Below are positions 42,292-50,410 of a DNA stretch of 64,000 nucleotides, one piece after another; positions within the stretch are counted from its first letter, which is position 1; the number at the start of each line of letters is the position of its first letter. The notes under the pieces were generated by a model. That model ran no database searches and was not told the DNA's origin. It worked only from the letters and a program-made list of their open reading frames with translations. A program made the translations under genes and the position numbers. Source of the DNA: DASWHR01 sp036398095 (GTDB taxonomy: Bacteria > Actinomycetota > AC-67); contig DASWHR010000010.1 of assembly GCA_036398095.1 (NCBI GenBank), positions 11,452-75,451 of the forward strand, written 5' to 3'.

Positions 42292-44250
42292 CATCCCGAT
42301 CTCGGGCATGACCGGCCAGACGATCTCGCGGATCAGCTTCTCGGCATCGGCCGCCGCCGTTCCGCCCCGGGCGGCAATGAACACCATGCCGTCATCTTCG
42401 ATGTCGATCTCGGCGCCGGTCGTGGCCTGGATCTCGTTGATCTTCTTGCCCTTCGGGCCGATGACCTCGCCGATCTTGTCCACCGGAATCTGCACCGAGA
42501 TGATCTTCGGCGCGTGCTCGGCGACCTCGGGACGCGGCTCGGCGATCGCGTCGTGGATCACGTCGAGAACCTTCAGACGCGCCGCCTTGGCAAGGCCCAG
42601 CGCCTTCGCCAGCACCTCGGACGGGATGCCCGTCAGCTTCGTGTCCAGTTGCAACGCCGTGACGAAATCGCGAGTTCCGGCGACCTTGAAGTCCATGTCG
42701 CCGAAGGCGTCCTCCGCCCCCAGGATGTCGGTCAGCGTCACGTATTGGCCTTCGTCGCGAATCAGGCCCATCGCGATACCGGCCACCGGCGCCTTGATCG
42801 GCACACCGGCGTCCATCATCGACAAGGTCGATCCGCACACCGAGGCCATCGACGACGAACCGTTCGACGACAGAACTTCCGACACGATACGAATCGTGTA
42901 GGGGAACTCCTCTTCGGACGGCACGACCGGCCGCAGGGCACGCTCGGCGAGTGCGCCGTGACCGATCTCACGACGCTTCGGGCCGCGCATGAATCCCGTC
43001 TCGCCGGTCGAGAACGGCGGGAAGTTGTAGTGATGCATGTAGCGCTTGGACTCTTCCGGATCCAGCGTGTCGATCATCTGCTCCATGCGCTTCATGCCCA
43101 GCGTTGCGATCGACAGAACCTGGGTGTCGCCGCGCCGGAACAAGCCGGTTCCGTGGGCGCGGGGAAGGAATTTGACCTCGGCCGACAGCGGCCGGATCTC
43201 GTCGGTCGTGCGACCGTCGATCCGCATGCCTTCGTTGACGATACGCTTGCGCACCAGGTTCTTGGTCAGCGAACGGATCGCCGCCCCGATCTCGTTTTCG
43301 CGTTCGGCCATCGCATCGTCAAGCAGGATCTCGCTCTTGACGCGCTCTTTGATCTCGTCCATCGCCGTGTTGCGGTTCGCCTTATCGGCGATCGTGAGCG
43401 CCTCGCTGTATTCCTTTTCGGCCAGTTGGACGACCTTCGCGTACATGTCCTCGCCGTACTCGGAGAACGTCGGGAACTCGCGAACCGGCTTGGCGGCCAT
43501 CTTCGCGAATTCGGCCTGCAGGTCGCACAACTCGGCGATGTATTTCTTCGCCTCTTCCAGTCCGCCGGCGACGATCTCCTCGGTCGGCGCGGTTGCGCCT
43601 TCCTGAATCAGCGTCCAGGCGTTCTCCGTCGCTTCGGCCTCGACCATGATGATGTCGACGCCGCCTTCGCTGTTGCGCGAGCCGGCAACGACCAGATCGA
43701 AGACGCAGCCTTCGGTCTCTTCGTAGGTCGGGTTGAGGATCCATTCGTCGCGGAACGTGCCGTCGATGTTCTGCGCGTGGCGGAACCCGAGCCGCAATCC
43801 GGCGATCGGCCCTTCGAACGGCATGCCGCCCAGCACGACGGCCATCGACGCGCCGGTGATCGCGATCACGTCCGGCGGGTTCTCCATGTCGGCCGACAGG
43901 ATCGTGGCAACGACGTGAACTTCGTTGCGGAACCCTTTCGGGAACGACGGGCGCAGCGGCCGGTCGGTGAGGCGGCAAATCAAGATCGCCGTCTCGGACG
44001 GGCGACCTTCGCGACGGAAGAACGAGCCTGGAATCTGGCCTCGCGCATACATGCGCTCTTCGACGTCGACGGTCAGGGGGAAGAAGTCGAGATGTTCTTT
44101 CGGCTTCTTTGATGCGACGGCGGTGACGAGGATGCTCGTCTCGCCGCTGGTGATCTGGACGGCCCCGTCGGCCAGAGGAGCGAGCTTGCCGCTCTCCAGC
44201 GTAAAGGTGCGGCCGCCGATCTCACGCGAGAGCGTGACCGGTGTGTTCAT
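41917..44250 (-). CDS. pnp: Polynucleotide phosphorylase
   Basis: A 777-residue phosphorolytic 3'-5' exoribonuclease. Order: first RNase PH-like domain (LESGKLAPLADGAVQITSGETS), helical domain, second catalytic RNase PH domain (HGTGLFRRGDTQVL, EILSSNGSSSMASVCGSTL-like stretch), KH (ISVQIPVDKIGEVIGPKGKKI) and S1 (FMGKVAGLTDFGAFVSIPGG), then an Arg/Gly-rich tail. The last roughly 123 codons are duplicated downstream at 39847-40242, so the 3' end may be a replacement. Actinobacterial homologues also make and degrade ppGpp-related nucleotides. It follows rpsO, with a 249-base leader between them. Confidence 0.97.
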   Translation of the reverse strand: MNTPVTLSREIGGRTFTLESGKLAPLADGAVQITSGETSILVTAVASKKPKEHLDFFPLTVDVEERMYARGQIPGSFFRREGRPSETAILICRLTDRPLRPSFPKGFRNEVHVVATILSADMENPPDVIAITGASMAVVLGGMPFEGPIAGLRLGFRHAQNIDGTFRDEWILNPTYEETEGCVFDLVVAGSRNSEGGVDIIMVEAEATENAWTLIQEGATAPTEEIVAGGLEEAKKYIAELCDLQAEFAKMAAKPVREFPTFSEYGEDMYAKVVQLAEKEYSEALTIADKANRNTAMDEIKERVKSEILLDDAMAERENEIGAAIRSLTKNLVRKRIVNEGMRIDGRTTDEIRPLSAEVKFLPRAHGTGLFRRGDTQVLSIATLGMKRMEQMIDTLDPEESKRYMHHYNFPPFSTGETGFMRGPKRREIGHGALAERALRPVVPSEEEFPYTIRIVSEVLSSNGSSSMASVCGSTLSMMDAGVPIKAPVAGIAMGLIRDEGQYVTLTDILGAEDAFGDMDFKVAGTRDFVTALQLDTKLTGIPSEVLAKALGLAKAARLKVLDVIHDAIAEPRPEVAEHAPKIISVQIPVDKIGEVIGPKGKKINEIQATTGAEIDIEDDGMVFIAARGGTAAADAEKLIREIVWPVMPEIGMRFMGKVAGLTDFGAFVSIPGGKDGLVHVSKLGFGRTRVAHPSDVLENGQEIEVQVMRIDERAGKISLAPIDPESGEPFEPPERPRGEGGDRDRGRGGGGDRGRGDRGRAGRDRGPRRDSAPSSD

Positions 44251-44264
44251 GCAACTAGCCTCCT

Positions 44265-44290
44265 CGAAGCGCCATCTCGTGGGCGCTTCG
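44265..44290 (-). promoter_or_regulatory. Hairpin abutting the pnp ribosome-binding site
   Basis: A perfect 9-bp stem (44265-44273 with 44282-44290) lies in the rpsO-pnp gap. Its 3' side runs directly into GAGGAGG, the pnp ribosome site. PNPase genes are often autoregulated through leader structures, and a structured Actino-pnp leader motif is known; I could not test whether this is that motif. Confidence 0.5.
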
Positions 44291-44499
44291 CTCCTCGGCC
44301 GGAGCGGGGTCGGTGGGAGATGCGGGGCCAGTTCTCAGTGGTGGGCCCCAAGTGGCTCGAAGGGTGGCTCGAAGGCGCTTGGGACTCGCGACCGAAAACT
44401 GACCGTCCTGCCGACCGGACGCTTCCGGTATTCGTATTCCGTTTGTCGAACCCGGCGACCCCCACGGGGAGCCGGATTTCGACGCCCCCGGGCGAGGGC

Positions 44500-44769
44500 T
44501 TACCGGCGGATCCCGAGACGCTCGATGAGCGCCCGGTACTTGGCCACGTCGTTGGACGCGATGTATTTCAGCAGCCGGCGGCGCTTTCCGACCATCATGA
44601 GCAGGCCGCGGCGGCTGTGGTGGTCCTTCTTGAACGTCTTCAGGTGCCCCGTGAGATCGTTGATCCGCTTGGTGAGAAGCGCAACCTGAACCTCCGCCGA
44701 ACCGGTGTCCCGGTCGTGGACGCGGAAGTCCTGAATGATGGGTGCCTTCTCGGCAGGTTGGAGCGCCAT
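44500..44769 (-). CDS. rpsO: 30S ribosomal protein S15
   Basis: An 89-residue S15. Conserved core GSAEVQVALLTKRINDLTGHLKTFKKDHHSRRGLLMMVGKRRRLLKYI is complete; it binds 16S rRNA helices and the three-way junction. Followed by pnp in the same direction, the common rpsO-pnp order. No Shine-Dalgarno before ATG; an extended -10 (TGATAGCAT) lies 12 bases upstream. It is separated from ribF, its usual upstream neighbour, by about 8 kb of accessory genes. Confidence 0.98.
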   Translation of the reverse strand: MALQPAEKAPIIQDFRVHDRDTGSAEVQVALLTKRINDLTGHLKTFKKDHHSRRGLLMMVGKRRRLLKYIASNDVAKYRALIERLGIRR

Positions 44770-44781
44770 AGGTCGGGCGGA

Positions 44782-44790
44782 ATGCTATCA
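44782..44790 (-). promoter_or_regulatory. Extended -10 promoter of rpsO
   Basis: Minus-strand TGATAGCAT (TGN plus TAGCAT) ends 12 bases before the rpsO ATG. The leader would be about five bases, without a ribosome site. Confidence 0.45.
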
Positions 44791-44823
44791 GAGGGGCCCG
44801 CTGCAGGCCACACGACTCATCGG

Positions 44824-44844
44824 GGCCACTCAGCGGCCACTCAG
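44824..44844. repeat. Tandem 10-bp repeats in the rpsO/NHL divergent promoter
   Basis: GGCCACTCAG occurs at 44824-44833 and 44835-44844, an 11-bp period. They overlap the region where a -35 box for the NHL gene would fall (its -10 may be TATTCT at 44853-44858). Confidence 0.4.
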
Positions 44845-44869
44845 GCGAACGGGTATTCTGCCGGACGCC

Positions 44870-46102
44870 ATGATGACGAAAATCAACTCAACCAGCCGTT
44901 TCGCGCGCCTCGCTCTGCTGTTCGGAGCCCTGGCGCTGTTTGCAACCGCCTGCGAATACCGGCCCGAAAAAGGCCTGGTATCCCACGAATCCGAAGACGA
45001 CGCCGAGCCCACCGGCTCGCCGGGAGCGTCCGAAGAACCCAACCCGTCCTCGACCGAGAACATCACCGATCCGGGTCTCGGCGCGACGAACGCGCCGCCG
45101 AAGGCGAAGGGCGACTACGACATCAAGCTGCTGGCCGGCAGCGGCTCGAAGAGCTTCGCCGACGGCAAGGGCGCGAGCGCCGCGTTCATTCAGCCGATCG
45201 GCGCCGCCGCCGACGCAGACGGAAACGTGATCGTGGCCGACGCAGGCGCACACCGGATTCGCAAGGTCGCTCGCGACGGCACCGTGACGACCGTCGCCGG
45301 CACAGGCCAAGAGGGCGCTGCGAATGGCGCTGCCGCCTCCGCGACGTTCCGCGGGCCGCGCGGCGTGGCGGTCGGCGCGGACGGAACGATCTACGTCGCC
45401 GATACCGGCAACCATCTGATCCGCGCGATCTCACCGTCGGGGACGGTCGCGACGCTGGCCGGTTCGCCGGGCAAGAAGGGTTTGAAGAACGCGCCCGGCA
45501 GCGGCGCGCTGTTCAACGCGCCGATCGGGATCGCGGTCGGCCCCGACGGCTCGCTCTACGTGACCGAGTTCGACAATCACGCGATCCGTCTGGTGTCCAA
45601 GGACGGCAAGGTCGTTCGCCAGATCGCCGGCACGGGAACGAAGGGCTTCAAGGACGCCGCGACGCTCGATTCGCAGTTCGACTCACCGGTCGGCATCGCC
45701 GTCGACAAAGATGGGATCATCTTCATCGCCGACGCCGCCAACAACCGGATCCGCAAGATCGCGGCCGGCAAGGTCTCGACCCTGTCCGGCTCGCGTGCCG
45801 GTTTCAAGGACGGCCCCGGCAAAGATGCGCTCATGAACATTCCCTACGGCCTGACGATGGCCTCGGACGGGATGCTGTTCGTGACCGAGTTCGCCAACAA
45901 CACCGTCCGCCGCGTGGACGCCAAGGGTGCGGTCACGACGATCTTCGCATCGAAGGCCGAGCCGATCGACGAGTCGCCGTCACCGACTCCGAAGCCCAAG
46001 AAGGAGACCCTGCAGCTGCCCGCCGGCATCGCGTGGTTCGACGGTCGCCTCTACGTCGCCGACTCGGGACATTCAAAGATTCAGTTGATCGCGCGCGGCT
46101 AA
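44870..46102 (+). CDS. NHL-repeat beta-propeller lipoprotein
   Basis: About 410 residues. The signal ends in a lipobox (ALALFATAC), then a Ser/Pro/Glu-rich linker and about six NHL blades, each with the IxVADxxxHRIRKV and GVAVGADGTIYVADTGNHLIR type of pattern. NHL propellers act as binding platforms or sugar-linked enzymes; nothing here fixes the role. A second ATG directly follows the first. No ribosome site is present and TATTCT lies 11 bases upstream. It is divergent from rpsO and its stop is four bases from that of the convergent SH3-like gene. Confidence 0.85.
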   Translation: MMTKINSTSRFARLALLFGALALFATACEYRPEKGLVSHESEDDAEPTGSPGASEEPNPSSTENITDPGLGATNAPPKAKGDYDIKLLAGSGSKSFADGKGASAAFIQPIGAAADADGNVIVADAGAHRIRKVARDGTVTTVAGTGQEGAANGAAASATFRGPRGVAVGADGTIYVADTGNHLIRAISPSGTVATLAGSPGKKGLKNAPGSGALFNAPIGIAVGPDGSLYVTEFDNHAIRLVSKDGKVVRQIAGTGTKGFKDAATLDSQFDSPVGIAVDKDGIIFIADAANNRIRKIAAGKVSTLSGSRAGFKDGPGKDALMNIPYGLTMASDGMLFVTEFANNTVRRVDAKGAVTTIFASKAEPIDESPSPTPKPKKETLQLPAGIAWFDGRLYVADSGHSKIQLIARG

Positions 46103-46106
46103 CCGG

Positions 46107-47012
46107 TCACAAGGTTTCAAGACGCCGGCCGTCAACCCAGCCTCGGGTCCCTTGCTGGGTGACCACTCGCATCCACGGATCGTTGCGCTCGTCGGCGCGC
46201 ACGAGGCTTCCCCCTTCGATCCATGCGGCCGGAGCGACGCTGGGGTCGGGATTCGCCCAGGCTTCCAATCCGGATGCGGGGATCCGGTGCGTGGCCGCGA
46301 ATGCCGAGGGCGCGGGCGGAGGCGCGGACGGGGACGGCGCAGGCGCGGGCGGCGCGATGCCGGGCTCATCGGGAGGCGGAGGCGGCGGAGGCTCTTCGTC
46401 GAATTCGGCCGGCTCGCCGGCATCGACGGGTGGCTCCCACGCATCGGCGACGGGTTCGGGGAGCAACGAGGCGTCCGATTCCAGGATCGTGGCCGCGGCA
46501 CGCACGACGTCGTCGCTCGCGGCATCGGCGACGGAGGCCGGCGGACCGTTTCGCCGCTGCCACGCGCCGTCGTCGAACTCGTACCAGGATCCGCTGCGCA
46601 CGCCGACGGTCCAGATTCGCGGACCGGGTCCGGCGACCAGGTGACCGCACAGCACGGCTTCCGCCGCCTCGGATGTGATCTCGCCGCGCTCGTATCGCTC
46701 GCGCACGCGCTCGACGACTCCCTCCATGAACGCGTTCGCGTCGGGATACTGCTGCGGCGCGTCGTCCATTCCCGGCGGAACGGGTTGGGTCGATTGGGCG
46801 AGCAGCGCGGCTCCTTCCAGGGTGTCGGGGGGAGACTGCGCGGCCACGAACGCGGCGCCGTCGAAGCGAAGCCACGACCGGCTCGCGGCGTCCAGCCGCC
46901 ACCAAACCCCGGCGGGATCGCGGAAGACGAGCGCCTCCGGGGCCGGCGCTCCGCGTCCGGCCGGCATCCGCTCGGCTTCCGCGCGGGTATACCGGCGAAG
47001 CTCGACGCTCAT
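46107..47012 (-). CDS. SH3-like domain protein of an uncharacterised envelope operon
   Basis: About 301 residues, no signal peptide. The N-terminal part has two short Trp-rich motifs of similar plan (AGVWWRLDAASRSWLRFDG and RSGSWYEFDDGAWQRRNG). An acidic and proline-rich linker (EEPPPPPPPDEPG) leads to a C-terminal domain ATHRIPASGLEAWANPDPS ... GTRGWVDGRRLETL, which resembles a bacterial SH3-like fold and is shared with the protein at 49445-50410. It is the last gene of a four-gene minus-strand cluster; its ATG overlaps the upstream stop as ATGA. Cytoplasmic by sequence, unless anchored by partners. Function unknown. Confidence 0.7.
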   Translation of the reverse strand: MSVELRRYTRAEAERMPAGRGAPAPEALVFRDPAGVWWRLDAASRSWLRFDGAAFVAAQSPPDTLEGAALLAQSTQPVPPGMDDAPQQYPDANAFMEGVVERVRERYERGEITSEAAEAVLCGHLVAGPGPRIWTVGVRSGSWYEFDDGAWQRRNGPPASVADAASDDVVRAAATILESDASLLPEPVADAWEPPVDAGEPAEFDEEPPPPPPPDEPGIAPPAPAPSPSAPPPAPSAFAATHRIPASGLEAWANPDPSVAPAAWIEGGSLVRADERNDPWMRVVTQQGTRGWVDGRRLETL

Positions 47013-48013
47013 TTCGCCACCGCCTTGATCGGGTTGTATTCGCGGCAGTGCCGAAGCGAGTCGTTGGCCAGATCGAGTTCGAAGAGCGCATCCTCGAACC
47101 GGCTTTCCAAATCGAAGGTCTGCTGCCGGACGCGGCTCATTTCGCCGCGGATGGCCTCGAGCTTCTTCGCGCCGCTCCACGCGCTCTCCCCCATGCTGTA
47201 GAGGCTCATCGCGTTGCCGACGAAATCGGCGAGCGGCTGCGCGTAGTTCTTGGTGACGGAGTCGCGGATCTTCTCGAACGCGCCGGCGTAGCGGACCGAG
47301 AACGTCACGCCCCGGAAGTCGCTCGCGCGAAGCCCGTTTTTGAGAAACTCGCCCATCTTCTTGTTTGCGATGTACTCGCCGAGCTTTTGCGTGAACGCCT
47401 TCTTCGCGGCGTCCTTGAGCGGCTTGGCGGCCAGATCCTCGACTTTGATGTCCATGTCCTCCATCGAGCGGATCGCGTCCTTGACCATCTCTTTGGTCAC
47501 GCCCTTGATTCCGGCAGCCAGCAGCGCGTTGCCGATGAGCTTCTCGGCCGCGGCCTTTCCAGCCCAGCCGAGCGCGCCCGCCGCGGCGCCTGCCGGCTTG
47601 CCCCACACGCTGCCGGCAATGAACCCGACATCGACGACACCGGACAGATACGAAGCTTGTCGCGTGTCTTCGTACATCGTCTCGAGCATGTTCATGAGGC
47701 CGCGAAAGTCCTGCAGCGCCGCATTGATCAAGCGCGACTCGTAGCGGGCTGCCTCCAGCCGGCCCTCCTCGGCCGCACAGGGGTCGGGCTTTTCCGGCGG
47801 TGGCTCTTCGTCGGGCTTTCCGTTCAACGCGCCGGCCGCAGCGGCCGCGCCGGCACCGGCAGCCGCGACGGTCGCGATCGTGCCGACCGTCCATGCGGTG
47901 TTCTGACAGTCGCCCGGGTTGATGCGCAGATCGCAGTTGTCGGCCAACGCCGCGCCGGCGAGCAGCAGCAGGAACCCGCCGGTCATGATGGTCAGCGCCG
48001 CGATGCGCCTCAT
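47009..48013 (-). CDS. Exported helical protein of unknown function
   Basis: A 334-residue protein with a signal peptide or membrane anchor (IAALTIMTGGFLLLLAGAALA), then a short cysteine-containing stretch and a second hydrophobic Ala/Gly helix (WTVGTIATVAAAGAGAAAAAGAL) with a PPPEKPDPC linker. The rest is mostly amphipathic helix and coiled coil (AARYESRLINAALQDFRGLMN; MSRVRQQTFDLESRFEDALF). No family recognised; the helix-rich body resembles envelope-spanning or effector-like proteins but that is only an impression. ATGA overlaps join it to both neighbours, so the products are probably needed together. Confidence 0.65.
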   Translation of the reverse strand: MRRIAALTIMTGGFLLLLAGAALADNCDLRINPGDCQNTAWTVGTIATVAAAGAGAAAAAGALNGKPDEEPPPEKPDPCAAEEGRLEAARYESRLINAALQDFRGLMNMLETMYEDTRQASYLSGVVDVGFIAGSVWGKPAGAAAGALGWAGKAAAEKLIGNALLAAGIKGVTKEMVKDAIRSMEDMDIKVEDLAAKPLKDAAKKAFTQKLGEYIANKKMGEFLKNGLRASDFRGVTFSVRYAGAFEKIRDSVTKNYAQPLADFVGNAMSLYSMGESAWSGAKKLEAIRGEMSRVRQQTFDLESRFEDALFELDLANDSLRHCREYNPIKAVAK

Positions 48014-48618
48014 CGACGCGCCTCGCGCAGCAGCAGGAAGGACACGCTCGCCGACAGCAGCGCGGCGAGGAAGAACCGTCCGCCCAGCCCGGCCGGCGTG
48101 CGCGCAGCCTTCGTCGTTCCGCCGAACAGAGCGCCGATGTCGCCGAGGCTGCCGTGAATGATCAGGAAGCTGAGCAGCACCGCCAGGATCGGCGCGGCGA
48201 TCATGCGGAGCACGCGCGGAGCCGCCTTGTTGCGCGCGGCGTAGAAGCCGGCGAGGCGCGCATCGATCTCGGGCCCGAACAACGCGGGGGCCGCGACGGC
48301 GATCGCCGACGCGAAGAACACCGGGCCGCCTGCGCCGGAGGTGCCCGAACCCCGGCTCATGAAGTACAGCAGGCCCGGCGCGGCGAACAGGATCGGCTTG
48401 GCGCGCGCGGGGATCTTGGCGATCTCATCTTGCAGGTTGAGCTTGGTGGCGATCTCGCGTCCGAAGACGATGACCGCGATGCCGCCGGCAGCGATGACGA
48501 CGACCGCGACGGCGCTTCGATGCGTGATCCAATCCAGGTAACAGAACAGGGCGACGAAGGCCAGCGCGAAGATCTTCCCCGCGCTCAGTGTGCGGACACG
48601 GTTCGCCGGCGTGTTCAC
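48010..48618 (-). CDS. Multi-pass membrane protein of unknown function
   Basis: A 202-residue protein with about five hydrophobic helices (for example GKIFALAFVALFCYLDWI, AVAVVVIAAGGIAVIVFG, MIAAPILAVLLSFLIIHG, FFLAALLSASVSFLLL) and a charged loop EIATKLNLQDEIAKIPARAK. No family recognised. Its stop overlaps the start of the next gene by ATGA. It lies 25 bases after the seven-helix membrane-protein gene. Confidence 0.65.
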   Translation of the reverse strand: MNTPANRVRTLSAGKIFALAFVALFCYLDWITHRSAVAVVVIAAGGIAVIVFGREIATKLNLQDEIAKIPARAKPILFAAPGLLYFMSRGSGTSGAGGPVFFASAIAVAAPALFGPEIDARLAGFYAARNKAAPRVLRMIAAPILAVLLSFLIIHGSLGDIGALFGGTTKAARTPAGLGGRFFLAALLSASVSFLLLREARR

Positions 48619-48643
48619 CTCGCCCCCTTCGGATCGCCTCGCA

Positions 48644-49339
48644 TCATGCCACGGTCGCGGGAGAACGCCCAGAATCGGTGGCGGAAAGCGCGTGCCCCCG
48701 GCACCACCATCCCAGGATGGAGCCGTACACCACGTGCCCGGCGATGCTCACGACCAGGAACGCCTCGTAGGCGCGAACGCGGAACAACGCGGGATAGATC
48801 AGGATCATCGCGACCTCCAGCGTCACGCCCCAGATCAGTCCCCACCACCACCGGGCGGGGCCGGCGACGATCGCGTACACGACTCCGAACGTCCATCCGT
48901 TCGTCACGTGATACGCCCATCCGGACGCGATCGCCGCCGCATGATCGGGCGGCTTTCCGGTCATGAACGTGCCGAAGCCGCGAATGGCCGAGAACGCGTC
49001 GAATCCGCTCGGAAACGCCATCTGAATGATCCAGCGAATTCCGTCGTAGCCGATCAGCCCCAGGAAACCCGCGACGGTCCCAACCCAAAGCCGGTTGAAG
49101 AGCAGGGTTTTTTGAGCGCGTCCGGCCCAGACCATCAGGCTCAGCAGCAGCACGAGGCCGGGCAGCGTGACGAACGAAACCGTGAACGGCATCCGCACGA
49201 TGCCGGCCGCGTGCGCGAGCACCGCCGCGATCGACGTGCCGGCCGCAACGAAAGCGAGCGCAAACAAGGCACGGTCGCTTTTCGGGAGGACCGGACGCAG
49301 CCGCTCCCGGGGTCGCGTTCCGGGATCGCGTTCCGGCAT
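48644..49339 (-). CDS. Multi-pass membrane protein heading the minus-strand envelope operon
   Basis: About 231 residues from ATG at 49339; the frame continues to 49543 but that overlaps the divergent gene and has no ribosome site. After a charged N-terminus there are six or seven hydrophobic helices, with short polar loops such as QMAFPSGFDAFSAIRGFG and a Trp-rich turn ARWWWGLIWG. No family recognised. TACAAT ends eight bases before the ATG, giving a leaderless arrangement. It is divergent from the SH3-like membrane-protein gene across about 105 bases. Confidence 0.65.
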   Translation of the reverse strand: MPERDPGTRPRERLRPVLPKSDRALFALAFVAAGTSIAAVLAHAAGIVRMPFTVSFVTLPGLVLLLSLMVWAGRAQKTLLFNRLWVGTVAGFLGLIGYDGIRWIIQMAFPSGFDAFSAIRGFGTFMTGKPPDHAAAIASGWAYHVTNGWTFGVVYAIVAGPARWWWGLIWGVTLEVAMILIYPALFRVRAYEAFLVVSIAGHVVYGSILGWWCRGHALSATDSGRSPATVA

Positions 49340-49346
49340 CGCCGCG

Positions 49347-49352
49347 ATTGTA
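49347..49352 (-). promoter_or_regulatory. -10 box of the minus-strand envelope operon, leaderless arrangement
   Basis: Minus-strand TACAAT lies seven bases before the ATG at 49339; TGGACG sits 16 bases further upstream as a poor -35. Confidence 0.5.
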
Positions 49353-49444
49353 GCCAGCCGTCCGGCATCGTCCAGGCCGCGACTCTGGGAAAACTTCGAG
49401 TGCGGGAGTATGGTTGTCCGCGTTCGTCGAACGTCCGATCGGGG

Positions 49445-50410
49445 GTGGGTATCTCGTTCAGCCCGACGCATTTCGTTCCGGACGGGGGCATGTCTTCGTG
49501 GGAAGCCCCCGATCCGTCGCGCCCCGCCGCGCGACTCGATCAATGGCTCTCGATCGAGATCGCAGAGAAAAGGGGAAGCTGGGCTCGCATCGAGTGTTCG
49601 AACGGATGGAGTGCGTGGGTGGACGCCCGACGATTGCTCGAACTAGACAACGGCAACTCACAGGCCGTCGGACCACCGGTCGCGGCCCCCGCTGCATCGC
49701 CTGCGGCCGCGCCCGTCGCCGCGGCGAGCCCGGCCGCACCCGCGCGTCCCATGCCGCAAGGACGGTCGCTGCTCGCGCTGGGCGGGGCGGCCGCCGCCGC
49801 CGTCGCGGCGTTCTTGCCGTGGCTGTCCACCGGCGGCCTTTCCGTCTCCGCGATGGATGTGGCGGCCTCGATCTTGTGGTCGATCAACCCTGGTGACTTC
49901 TTTCTGAAGATCGGAATGCTGATGTTGCTGCTGGCCGGTGCGGCCGCGGCGGCGACGACTCTGCCGAACCTGGCTCGCTACCGAAAGCCCGCGGCGATCG
50001 CGATCGCCGTCGTCACGGTCGGATTCGTGGTGCAACTCTCGCGCGCGCTCAAGGGCAGCGGAACCGGAGTGTTCGGCGCGATCGGCATCGGCGTGTATGC
50101 CGCGCTCGCCGGGGCCGTGATGATCTTCGCCGGCGACCAACCCCAGGCCGCAGTTGCGACGATCGCGACGCGCGCGGCGCCGGCCGAGCCCCCGCCGACC
50201 GTTCCCGGATGGAACGCGACGCATCGCGTCCCGGCGCCGGGCATCCGCGCGTGGGCCGTGCCGGACCCATCGGCGCCGGTCGCGACCCGGCTGCGGGGCG
50301 GGATGGGTTTGCGCATCATCGAGGCACGCGGGGATTGGACACACGTCGAAGCCTCGAACGGATGGCGCGGCTGGGTCGACGGGCGTCGCCTGGAAGCCGG
50401 GACGTCATGA
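49445..50410 (+). CDS. Membrane protein with two terminal SH3-like domains
   Basis: About 321 residues from GTG at 49445. This start keeps the complete first domain (SPTHFVPDGGMSSWEAPDPS ... SNGWSAWVDARRLLE); the ATG at 49490 would cut it. A Pro/Ala linker and about four membrane helices follow (for example LLALGGAAAAAVAAFLPWL, GMLMLLLAGAAAAATTLP). The C-terminus is a second copy of the domain (ATHRVPAPGIRAWAVPDPS ... SNGWRGWVDGRRLE). Both domains would lie on the same side of the membrane if the helix count is even. It heads a four-gene plus-strand operon; its stop overlaps the next ATG. Confidence 0.75.
   Translation: MGISFSPTHFVPDGGMSSWEAPDPSRPAARLDQWLSIEIAEKRGSWARIECSNGWSAWVDARRLLELDNGNSQAVGPPVAAPAASPAAAPVAAASPAAPARPMPQGRSLLALGGAAAAAVAAFLPWLSTGGLSVSAMDVAASILWSINPGDFFLKIGMLMLLLAGAAAAATTLPNLARYRKPAAIAIAVVTVGFVVQLSRALKGSGTGVFGAIGIGVYAALAGAVMIFAGDQPQAAVATIATRAAPAEPPPTVPGWNATHRVPAPGIRAWAVPDPSAPVATRLRGGMGLRIIEARGDWTHVEASNGWRGWVDGRRLEAGTS

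Noticed and set aside
48590..49444. Upstream extension of the SH3-like membrane-protein frame to 48590
   Set aside because: It is antisense to two membrane-protein genes and has shadow composition; the first SH3-like domain is complete from 49445.
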